Made by a program: the position numbers and the translations under genes. Under the pieces are notes generated by a model. The model saw only the letters and a program-made list of their open reading frames with translations. It was not told the DNA's origin and did not search any database. Positions 57,770 through 64,000 of a stretch of 64,000 nucleotides of DNA are shown here, piece after piece. The stretch is taken from the IMG/VR virus record IMGVR_UViG_3300031787_000063, positions 1-64,000 of that record. The stretch is one strand, 5' to 3'. Positions within the stretch are counted from its first letter, which is position 1; every line of letters begins with the position of its first letter. The stretch is from a virus.

Positions 57770-60715
57770 TTATGGAGTTGGTTTTAAAGATGCATTGAGT
57801 GTGATAATTCCTTCTATGTCATCATTAGTGTATTGAAGTTGTCCAGAAGGTGTAGCACTTAGAGAAACTCCCGTAGGTCCCAATTCGGTACTAGGCAATC
57901 CATCTACGCTAAGATATGTAATGGCATTAGAATAGTTCGAATCCCCCATTTCTACTCCTATTACTCCAGAATAAAATCTACCTTCGGAAATATAAGCAGT
58001 GGGTATTAAAGCTAATTGTTCATTTGATCCTGCATTCATTAAGGTATCTAGATAAATGTAATTAAATGCAGCATCAGGAATTCCTGTTAAAGCTGTAGTT
58101 CCATCTTGATTTAAAAATCTTAGATTACCATTATAATAACTAGATTGATATCCTAAGTTAATTATGATGTAATTTTTAAATAAAACTATTGTAGTTGCTG
58201 CTGCCGGAATTTTTCCTCCATTAGAAGCATTTGCACAGAATGCTGTGTCCAGTGTTCCATCGGAATTTAATCTGATAAGATGATTTCTACCAGATCCCTT
58301 ATATCCACTAAAAACTCCTCCGATTAATATTTTACCATTAGATTGAACTTTAACATTTCTAGTTTCGCTATTAAATGTGTACGAATCTACTGCATTAGTA
58401 CAAAAAGCCTCATCTGTTGTTCCGTCAGAATTTAATCTAAGAAAATAACCTCTTCCGCCAATGTTATTATAATTATAGAATTGTCCTGCAACTAAAATTT
58501 TTCCGTCATTTTGAATTTCTACACAATATATTTGTCCAGAAAATTTATTACCATCAGAAGCGTTTATACAAAAAGATTCGTCCAATGTACCATCAAAATT
58601 CAATCTTACCAATCTGTTTCTATTAGAAAAATTATTATAACTAGTAAAATTTCCTGCAATTAAAATTTTTCCATCCGATTGAATCGCTATAGAATTTATC
58701 CTATCTATAAACTTATTTCCATCAGATGCATTGGAACAAAAAAAATCATCAAGAGTTCCGTCAATATTTAGCCTTACCAATCTGTTTCTATTAGGAACTC
58801 CTCCATAATCTGTATAATCTCCAGCAACTAATATTTGACCATTAGGTTGAATTTTAATATCTCGAATTGTTGAAAATTTACTTTTTATAGTTTCACAAAA
58901 ATCTATATCCAAAGTAGAATCGGAGTTAAATCTGACCAATCCATTATATCCAGAAATTGTATCATAACCAGTGAAAGTTCCTCCAATTAAAAATTTTCCA
59001 TCCGACTGTATTGCTGTAGTCAGTACCGTGCTATTTATTTTAGCAGATTTACTAGAAACACTATCTGATAAAGTAGCATCTCTTGTTCCATTTGAATTTA
59101 AAACAGTTACAAAATTTCTATATTTAAAATTAGAGTAATTGGTAAAATTCCCCATTACCATAACTTTCCCACTACTTAACTCCAAAGCACATCTAGTTTC
59201 CGAATTAAATTTTAGACCGTCAGTGGAATTTATTGTATAAGGAGCGTCTAAAGTTCCATCGGAGTTCAACGCTACAAAGTAAGTTCTAGTAGAGGCTCCT
59301 CCATAATTACTAAAACCACCACATAACAAAATCTTACCATTTGATAACAATACAATTCTTCTTATGAAATCATAAGGACTCAGTTTATTAAATGTATTAT
59401 CATAAAAAGTACTATCCATAGTACCATCTGAGTTTATTCTTCTAAATCCAGCCGTGTTGTACGAACCATATACTTGTCCACCATAAAGTATTTTACCGTC
59501 AGGTTGCACTACTATAGAAAACACTGCAGGGTTAAGATTTTTATTATCCGAAGCATTTACGCAAAAATCATTATCTACTGTTCCGTCAGAATTTAATCGA
59601 ATCATCCCACTTCTACCAGAAGTTCCAGCGTAGCTTGTAAAACCTCCTCCTACTAAAATTTTATTATCAGTCTGTAATGCTATTGTAATTACATTACCAG
59701 TAAACTTACCTCCGTTAGAAGCGTTAGCTATAAAGTCTGCGTCCGAAGTACCATCTGAATTTAAGCGGACCAAATATCCAGTAAAATCGCCACCCACAAG
59801 TATTTTACCATCTGACTGCTGAGCTACTGAAATTACGGTGCTACTAAATTTATTATTATCAGAAGCATTTACACAAAATGCGTTATCTACTGTACCGTCT
59901 GAATTTAATCGAACTAATCTACTTCTACCAGAAATTCCACCATAAGTTTGAAAACTTCCGCCTACTAATATTTTTCCATCAGATTGGATTTCTATAGCAT
60001 GAATTTCAGAATTAAATTTATCATTAGAAGAAGCATTATTGCAAAATTCTACATCTAAACTACCATCTGAATTTAATCTAATTAGCCTATTAAAATTAGC
60101 AAATCCTTTTGAATTAGTGAAGGTTCCGCCAAGTAATATCTTTCCATCAGATTGTTTTTTAGCAAAGTTTATTACAGCATTAAAATCTGTAAAATCAGAA
60201 ATAATTCTCAAATCGCTATCTACTACGGGCATTTTTTTAGTAATAGAGTAATTGATATCAAAGCCGTATGAATTAGGGTTAAGTCGTGCGTTTTCAATAT
60301 TTTGAGGGGAGCTTACATTTGCAGAATATGCTTTTATAAAAGTAGCTGGGAGAGCTGGGTAATTGCCTGTACCTAGTGCTAAATCGAATTCTCCTGTAAC
60401 TAAACTAGACCTTGGAATTTGTAGGCTTCCTCCATCAAAGTCCGTAATTACCAATTTCTCAACAATAAAATCATCTCTAGAATCTGCTGTAACTAAAAAT
60501 GTAGCAGTTGGAGAAGATAAGGTTGCATTGAAATCCAAAAGCTCAGATTGACTACCAATCGTTGAAATGTATACAAGCCTAACACGATTCCAATTTGTAA
60601 GGTTTGAAAAATAAGGATCTGCAAGTACTAGAGGATGTGCAGCAAGTTCTGTTTTATCTAATGTAAAAACTGCCGGGACACCTTTAGAAACAACTGGTTT
60701 TATGATTATTGACAT
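57770..60715 (-). CDS. Adhesin with delta-60 repeat beta-propellers (981 aa)
   Basis: A 981-residue protein. Residues 1-115 are the shared module. About 12 clear and one degenerate delta-60 repeats (QSDGKILVGGxF...RLNSDGTLDxxF) follow between about residues 175 and 850. Most carry a Cys right after the final Phe (FCxNAS). The C-terminal 100 residues end in TPSGQLQYT, shared with the small fibre protein at 36565. Delta-60 repeats occur mainly in bacterial surface proteins, so capture from a host is probable. The 26 bases before its start follow a perfect late motif. Confidence 0.8.
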   Translation of the reverse strand: MSIIIKPVVSKGVPAVFTLDKTELAAHPLVLADPYFSNLTNWNRVRLVYISTIGSQSELLDFNATLSSPTATFLVTADSRDDFIVEKLVITDFDGGSLQIPRSSLVTGEFDLALGTGNYPALPATFIKAYSANVSSPQNIENARLNPNSYGFDINYSITKKMPVVDSDLRIISDFTDFNAVINFAKKQSDGKILLGGTFTNSKGFANFNRLIRLNSDGSLDVEFCNNASSNDKFNSEIHAIEIQSDGKILVGGSFQTYGGISGRSRLVRLNSDGTVDNAFCVNASDNNKFSSTVISVAQQSDGKILVGGDFTGYLVRLNSDGTSDADFIANASNGGKFTGNVITIALQTDNKILVGGGFTSYAGTSGRSGMIRLNSDGTVDNDFCVNASDNKNLNPAVFSIVVQPDGKILYGGQVYGSYNTAGFRRINSDGTMDSTFYDNTFNKLSPYDFIRRIVLLSNGKILLCGGFSNYGGASTRTYFVALNSDGTLDAPYTINSTDGLKFNSETRCALELSSGKVMVMGNFTNYSNFKYRNFVTVLNSNGTRDATLSDSVSSKSAKINSTVLTTAIQSDGKFLIGGTFTGYDTISGYNGLVRFNSDSTLDIDFCETIKSKFSTIRDIKIQPNGQILVAGDYTDYGGVPNRNRLVRLNIDGTLDDFFCSNASDGNKFIDRINSIAIQSDGKILIAGNFTSYNNFSNRNRLVRLNFDGTLDESFCINASDGNKFSGQIYCVEIQNDGKILVAGQFYNYNNIGGRGYFLRLNSDGTTDEAFCTNAVDSYTFNSETRNVKVQSNGKILIGGVFSGYKGSGRNHLIRLNSDGTLDTAFCANASNGGKIPAAATTIVLFKNYIIINLGYQSSYYNGNLRFLNQDGTTALTGIPDAAFNYIYLDTLMNAGSNEQLALIPTAYISEGRFYSGVIGVEMGDSNYSNAITYLSVDGLPSTELGPTGVSLSATPSGQLQYTNDDIEGIITLNASLKPTP

Positions 60716-60741
60716 TCTTCTTCCTTAGAAAAGGTTCTTAT

Positions 60742-60753
60742 TATATTTGTTAT
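60742..60753 (-). promoter_or_regulatory. Late-type motif (ATAACAAATATA)
   Basis: Exact copy on the - strand, 26 bases before the adhesin start at 60715. Ties the adhesin operon to late expression. Confidence 0.6.
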
Positions 60754-60809
60754 ATTATTTCAGTAAATATTGATATATAAGTCATTACTATTTCGTACTC
60801 TTTATCAAT

Positions 60810-60866
60810 AGCAGCATCGTTCCGACCCGATTTTTTTTCGGCTGCTGTGACGCAGCGTAAGCTGCG
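60810..60866. promoter_or_regulatory. Two stem-loops in the adhesin/early divergent region
   Basis: AGCAGC (60810-15) pairs with GCTGCT (60841-46) around a CCGA/TCG core and a T8 run. Directly after it CGCAGC/GCTGCG (60851-56 with 60861-66) forms a 6-bp stem with a GTAA (GNRA-type) tetraloop. These GC-rich hairpins stand out in the AT-rich region. Confidence 0.5.
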
Positions 60867-60877
60867 GTATGCACTAA

Positions 60878-60898
60878 GTTGACAACGAGGTTGACAAC
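60878..60898. repeat. Paired GTTGACAAC direct repeats
   Basis: Two identical 9-base copies (60878-60886, 60890-60898), 12 bases centre to centre, each partly self-complementary (GTTG/CAAC). Could be an operator; each also holds TTGACA, but no -10 lies at the right distance. Confidence 0.45.
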
Positions 60899-60908
60899 CG
60901 TTTCTCAG

Positions 60909-60920
60909 TATATTTGTTTA
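60909..60920 (-). promoter_or_regulatory. Late-type motif (TAAACAAATATA)
   Basis: A second upstream copy in the same - strand orientation, about 194 bases before the adhesin start. May be a distal late promoter. Confidence 0.45.
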
Positions 60921-60985
60921 CATTGTAGATATATACTGTGCATAGATTATTATTCACCTATTCGACTTTTCCTAATAACTCATGC

Positions 60986-60991
60986 TATAAT
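60986..60991 (+). promoter_or_regulatory. Extended -10 promoter (TGCTATAAT)
   Basis: TATAAT with TG two bases before, 17 bases upstream of the ATG at 61009. A weak TCGACT lies about 18 bases further up. Drives the rightward small-gene operon. Confidence 0.55.
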
Positions 60992-61008
60992 GTTCATAAG
61001 GAGTACTT

Positions 61009-61212
61009 ATGAAAACACCACTTAATATTGGCGATACTTACGAAGCTACTAGGCTGCTAAATCCAAAGAGATTCCCCAAGCAGGAAGATCCTCCTCGTTT
61101 TAAATTACTAGATATTTTTACAAAAGATAATACAGTATTGATAGAATTGGAAGATGGTACAAAGCAAGTAGAATCTGCTTGGTTTATAGAGTTCTATTGT
61201 AAGAAAGTATAA
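61009..61212 (+). CDS. Hypothetical protein (67 aa)
   Basis: Small alpha/beta protein with a VLIELEDGTKQVE beta hairpin. Good AAGGAG upstream. First gene of the right-hand operon. Confidence 0.65.
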   Translation: MKTPLNIGDTYEATRLLNPKRFPKQEDPPRFKLLDIFTKDNTVLIELEDGTKQVESAWFIEFYCKKV

Positions 61213-61245
61213 CAAAGTTAATACGGTTTATTCTGCGGAGACAAC

Positions 61246-61335
61246 ATGGAGACAACATTTATTCTCATCGGAACACATCTTTTGTTTGCCGCATCCGTGT
61301 GCATAGTTTATACTATCTTTGAGGAGTCTATATGA
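61246..61335 (+). CDS. Tiny membrane peptide (29 aa)
   Basis: A 29-residue peptide, mostly hydrophobic, following GCGGAG. ATGA overlap with the next gene supports translation. Confidence 0.4.
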   Translation: METTFILIGTHLLFAASVCIVYTIFEESI

Positions 61336-61652
61336 ACGATAAAGACAAAGAACCTTTTAAGTCTTGGTTTGAACAAGACAGAAAAGAATTTGAAGCAAGA
61401 GAGCCAGCAACATATACAGACTCAGATGAGTGGTGTATGAGAAAAGGCTGGATAGCTGCTTGTAAATACAAAGATAAAGAATACTCTAACTTAATGGATG
61501 CTATGAGTAAGACAAGCCAGTACAATTTCAAACTCCAAGCTGAAAACAAAAAGCTACGTGAAGCTTTGCAATCAATCGGGTATTTTCATCTCAGACCAGA
61601 ACAAGTAATCAGAACGGCTAGAGAAGCACTAAAAAAAGTGAACAAAGAATGA
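61332..61652 (+). CDS. Hypothetical helical protein (106 aa)
   Basis: A 106-residue protein with a W-rich N-terminal segment (PFKSWFEQD, EWCMRKGWIAAC) and a C-terminal coiled coil. Resembles common phage hypothetical proteins; function unknown. Confidence 0.65.
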   Translation: MNDKDKEPFKSWFEQDRKEFEAREPATYTDSDEWCMRKGWIAACKYKDKEYSNLMDAMSKTSQYNFKLQAENKKLREALQSIGYFHLRPEQVIRTAREALKKVNKE

Positions 61653-61804
61653 TTTACATGCATAAGAAAAGCGGAGAACTTATCCTAATTAACTGGAGCA
61701 ACGATATGGCTATACACATACAAAAAGAAGATAATCATGGAGTAATCTTCTATTCAGCATGGGTAGCTTTGGAAGATGAATATGAGTTCATTGGCGAACT
61801 GTAA
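61649..61804 (+). CDS. Hypothetical protein (51 aa)
   Basis: A 51-residue protein coupled to the previous gene by ATGA. Contains aromatic and acidic residues but no motif. Confidence 0.5.
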   Translation: MIYMHKKSGELILINWSNDMAIHIQKEDNHGVIFYSAWVALEDEYEFIGEL

Positions 61805-61817
61805 AGGTGGTGCATAG

Positions 61818-62048
61818 ATGAAATACTTATCAATAATTTTTTTGGCTATAGCCTGTTCCCCTTATCACAAACCTCAAGTAGAGTATAGCGTACCTCCGGA
61901 GCTTTCAGATTGTAAGATATTTACTATTTCTGATGGCTGGAAAGAATTGTATGTAGTCAAGTGTCCCAACGCTGATACGACCACTTCTTGGACCAGATCC
62001 TGTGGTAAGAATTGTACCACTACAGAACATGTGACGGTGACTGAATGA
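61818..62048 (+). CDS. Small lipoprotein (76 aa)
   Basis: Signal peptide with lipobox FLAIAC, then a Cys-containing domain (C...C...CGKNC). Likely lipid-anchored in the envelope. Coupled to the next gene by ATGA. Confidence 0.6.
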   Translation: MKYLSIIFLAIACSPYHKPQVEYSVPPELSDCKIFTISDGWKELYVVKCPNADTTTSWTRSCGKNCTTTEHVTVTE

Positions 62049-62365
62049 GCCAGAAACCACAAAATAAAGTTAAACAAACTTCAGGTGGTATTGGAGTAGA
62101 ACAGTATAATAAAGCTTTGGTTAGAGCTGCAATAGAAGCTACAAAGCTAACCTTTATAAAATCACCCTCTGACCGTCCTCTCGAAATAAATATTGTTGAC
62201 TCTGTATATGCCGTTCCCGGAAAGGTTATGCTTGTCCCAAATGGCACAGAAGTCGATGATCCATCAACTCCATACAAAGATCGCATAAAGCAATTAGAGT
62301 ACGAACTGGCTAAAGCTAAGAGAGCAAAGAAACATATTCTTAGTAATGTACGTACAGGTGCATAG
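62045..62365 (+). CDS. Hypothetical protein (106 aa)
   Basis: Soluble protein of unknown function with a charged C-terminal coiled coil. Last gene before the large non-coding region. Confidence 0.6.
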   Translation: MSQKPQNKVKQTSGGIGVEQYNKALVRAAIEATKLTFIKSPSDRPLEINIVDSVYAVPGKVMLVPNGTEVDDPSTPYKDRIKQLEYELAKAKRAKKHILSNVRTGA

Positions 62366-62430
62366 ATATATAAACACCAATTCTGGCGTATGTATACTGC
62401 CCAAATCAAATTCAAAGTCAAACCCACCTA

Positions 62431-62457
62431 CCCCCCTTGGGGTGGGGAGGGGGGGGG
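62431..62457 (+). other. C/G-rich tract with G-quadruplex potential
   Basis: CCCCCC, then GGGG-T-GGGG-A and nine G in a row. The four G-tracts satisfy the simple G-quadruplex pattern; the C-run before them could instead form a hairpin. Very unusual in this AT-rich genome. Could mark an origin, a packaging or recombination site, or a transcription stop. Confidence 0.7.
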
Positions 62458-62460
62458 ATA

Positions 62461-62640
62461 CTTGACCAAAGCATTTCGCTCAGGATTAATACCTGACTGA
62501 TTAACTCGGTCGGATATAATACCTGACTAAACTAATAAGCTCGGATACTAATACCCGACAAAACCATTTTGCTCAACTAATATAATACCTGACTAAATCA
62601 CTTCACTCAGTTATAGGGTATACCCGACCAATCTAATCGG
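62461..62640 (+). repeat. Tandem array of promoter-like hairpin repeats
   Basis: Five degenerate units, spaced 30-35 bases, built on CTCRG-N-TAATACCYGAC. The first three units can form hairpins (TCAGG/CCTGA, GTCGG/CCTGAC with a wobble pair, TCGG/CCGA), so pairing is kept despite base changes. Two units hold perfect TATAAT (62515, 62581), with YTGAC-type sequences about 16-20 bases before, resembling stacked promoters or iterons. Confidence 0.6.
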
Positions 62641-62674
62641 ATAGGCAAAGTTTACCTATCTTGTGCTTTTTTTT
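62640..62674 (+). terminator. Stem-loop followed by a T-run
   Basis: GATAGG (62640-45) pairs with CCTATC (62655-60); after 6 bases a T8 run follows (62667-74). It could be a weak terminator or an attenuator between the promoter-like array and the structured region. Related ATAGG...CCTA elements recur at 62751 and 63315. Confidence 0.4.
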
Positions 62675-62698
62675 AAACCATGAGACAATGATTGTATC

Positions 62699-63396
62699 AG
62701 AAGGAATAAACCTTCTAAAAAGAAAAGGAAAAAAGAGATAACATTAAGACGATAGGCAAAAAGTACCTAGCTTGAGTTATCAGAAAAAAAGAGATACAAT
62801 AGATAAGAGACAAGGAAACGAGTCTCGATAATCAAACGAACGATTGACGCATAGCGGTAACACTATGATAAGATCGGGGTAGCAGTAAGGTCTGACCTGT
62901 AACGTGACCTGAGTGAGTACCATATCGGTACGGCTATGCAAAGTAGGAGTAATGCCCTACGATAGGTTTTGCGGTGGTGCATTTAGACTCGTCGAGTCAA
63001 TCTATCAGTGAAGTCCAGCTTAAGCAACTGACTCGCTTTGACAAGCATAGGTACAGCGTTTGTCCCTTGTGGTGAGGGACTAAGTGAACAAAGTCACGAA
63101 CTAACGCTTCGCAGTATGTCGATAAGTACAGTAATCGAGTGTAGCAATGCGTCAACTATCAGGTTATAGATGATGCATCTCGTCTGGAAAGTATTACTGG
63201 AGATAAAGGGTATACTGTTTAGTGATTGAATGAGTACTGTATTGAGATTGTAGGGTACAAAAAGTATAGTTTTCCCTATCCTTTAGTAATGCAGTTTTAT
63301 AGTTCGGTATTGCATAGGTAATCTTTACCTACGCTTTACTTGGTGTAAAGCTACATGGTACGATAGTCTCAGTACAGTATTCTTTTTCTTACTGTA
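62699..63396 (+). ncRNA. Candidate large structured non-coding RNA
   Basis: A gene-free stretch of about 700 bases, less AT-rich than its surroundings, with at least 16 simple helices. A 9-bp long-range helix (62844-52 with 63147-55) closes a domain containing GTACC/GGTAC (62917/62927), GTAGG/CCTAC (62943/62956), GATAG/CTATC (62961/63002) around GACTC/GAGTC (62986/62994), AGCGTT/AACGCT (63055/63103) around GTCCCT/AGGGAC (63062/63075) and GTGA/TCAC, and TCGAT/ATCGA (63119/63134). Outer hairpins lie at 62699, 62737, 62807, 63315, 63333 and 63373. The size and phage context recall GOLLD and ROOL RNAs, but I cannot identify it. Confidence 0.55.
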
Positions 63397-63507
63397 TTAA
63401 AGAACGATTATTTTTACGATATATCTATACTGGTTAAATTTTTAGGGTAATCGAGTCATGTTTTTTAAAACATTATTCAATTATCCCACAAATTCAACTA
63501 GTTACAT

Positions 63508-63543
63508 TTTTGGGTACAATGCCCAAAATGCATAGGAGGCATT
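63508..63543 (+). promoter_or_regulatory. Leader hairpins covering a ribosome binding site
   Basis: TTTTGGG/CCCAAAA (63508-14 with 63522-28) is followed by AATGC/GCATT (63527-31 with 63539-43), whose loop holds the AGGAG site of the gene at 63544. The start codon follows directly, so the fold would hide the site and limit translation. Confidence 0.5.
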
Positions 63544-63762
63544 ATGATTACAGTTTTTGTCAAGTTTAATAAACACTATGGGGTAGAGCGTATCTATCCT
63601 GATTGCCCGATTACGGAAATCTTTGCCGATATTGCCAAAACGAAAACTTTGAGCGAGAATGATTTAGTGAACATTGAGAAGCTCGGTTATAAAATCGAAG
63701 TCCGTCCCACTGTTTACTATAAGTCCCCATGCGGTAGAGTTACTATTAACTTAGGAGAATAG
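63544..63762 (+). CDS. Hypothetical protein (72 aa)
   Basis: Small alpha/beta protein of unknown function, first gene after the non-coding region, with its ribosome site inside a hairpin loop. Confidence 0.65.
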   Translation: MITVFVKFNKHYGVERIYPDCPITEIFADIAKTKTLSENDLVNIEKLGYKIEVRPTVYYKSPCGRVTINLGE

Positions 63763-63763
63763 T

Positions 63764-63904
63764 ATGTTTAAAGTAGGTGCAGTATATCCCGATGGCAGTA
63801 AAGAAATAACTTACATCTCTAGTAGGTCTTTAGGTTGGATTCTTGCCATCATCAAGTCAAACAATAGAGAAGGCATCAGAACGCTTGTTCTAATAAAGGA
63901 GTAA
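63764..63904 (+). CDS. Hypothetical protein (46 aa)
   Basis: A 46-residue frame after AGGAG, one base after the previous stop. No motif. Confidence 0.5.
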   Translation: MFKVGAVYPDGSKEITYISSRSLGWILAIIKSNNREGIRTLVLIKE

Positions 63905-63905
63905 T

Positions 63906-64000
63906 ATGAAATGTAAAGTGTATTGCTATGCAACATGGTCAGAATACTCAAGACTATTGTTCAAGTATAGAGGCATTAGAATCAGAGTACATAACTCAGG
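63906..64000 (+). CDS. Hypothetical protein, cut by the window end
   Basis: An open frame beginning MKCKVYCYATW after AAAGGAG, running off the window. Basic and aromatic-rich, function unknown. Confidence 0.5.
   Translation, partial: MKCKVYCYATWSEYSRLLFKYRGIRIRVHNS

Noticed and set aside
57925-57945. GTTCGAATCC-like sequence suggestive of a tRNA T-arm
   Set aside because: It lies inside the adhesin coding sequence and no acceptor, D or anticodon arms surround it. No tRNA was found elsewhere.
60878-60898. TTGACA as -35 boxes of a strong promoter
   Set aside because: No -10-like sequence is found 15-19 bases downstream of either copy; the repeat is better seen as an operator-like pair.
19815-60920. 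The late motif read on the opposite strand (TATATTTG) matches the Bacteroidota promoter consensus TAnnTTTG
   Set aside because: In that reading every copy points away from the gene it precedes. Strong Shine-Dalgarno sites and TATAAT promoters elsewhere also argue against a Bacteroidota host.

Overview
This window is part of a low-GC, double-stranded DNA tailed-phage genome. It carries a terminase large subunit, portal, scaffold, major capsid protein, short-tail adaptor and hub genes, large ejection-type internal proteins and several tail fibres, which together suggest podovirus morphology. The host looks Gram-negative: there are many lipobox lipoproteins, periplasm-directed proteins and a Tat-like signal. 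Genes are preceded by clear AGGAG-type ribosome binding sites, and several early genes by TATAAT (often extended TGnTATAAT) promoters. No helicase, primase, RNA polymerase, sigma factor, integrase or tRNA is visible, so the genome must continue beyond the window. Delta-60 repeats in one adhesin hint at a Bdellovibrio/Bacteriovorax-like host, but this is only a weak inference.

Layout. (1) 34-11289, + strand: tightly overlapping early/replication operon with small unknown proteins, a family A DNA polymerase, a DEDDy-type exonuclease, an HExxH metallopeptidase, a deoxynucleoside monophosphate kinase and an HNH nuclease. It ends with an envelope-directed set: membrane-anchored Zn peptidase, secreted ClpP/SppA-like protease and membrane coiled-coil proteins. 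(2) 45472 down to 11251, - strand: virion operon, in transcription order terminase, portal, HExxH protein, scaffold, capsid, fibres, small basic proteins, adaptor, hub, two GNAT proteins, LysM-containing and other ejection proteins, and an XhlA-like membrane protein. (3) 45833-56045, + strand: M15 peptidase lysin, HU-like protein, AAA ATPase, B12-dependent ribonucleotide reductase, lytic transglycosylase, ThyX, then a dense run of tiny membrane proteins, lipoproteins and a HiPIP-like secreted protein. (4) 60715 down to 56042, - strand: three paralogous adhesins sharing an N-terminal module, one carrying a delta-60 beta-propeller. (5) 61009-62365, + strand: small unknown genes. (6) 62366-63543: the only large gene-free region, holding a G-rich tract, a tandem array of promoter-like hairpin repeats and a long segment that folds into many helices, a candidate large structured RNA. 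Small genes follow.

Regulation visible in sequence. Early + strand genes use host-like promoters. Virion, adhesin and lysin genes, on either strand, are preceded by a shared ATAACAAATATA-type motif, a good candidate for a phage late promoter. The two candidate RNA elements (53921-54003 and 62699-63396) and the late motif are the least explained parts of the window.
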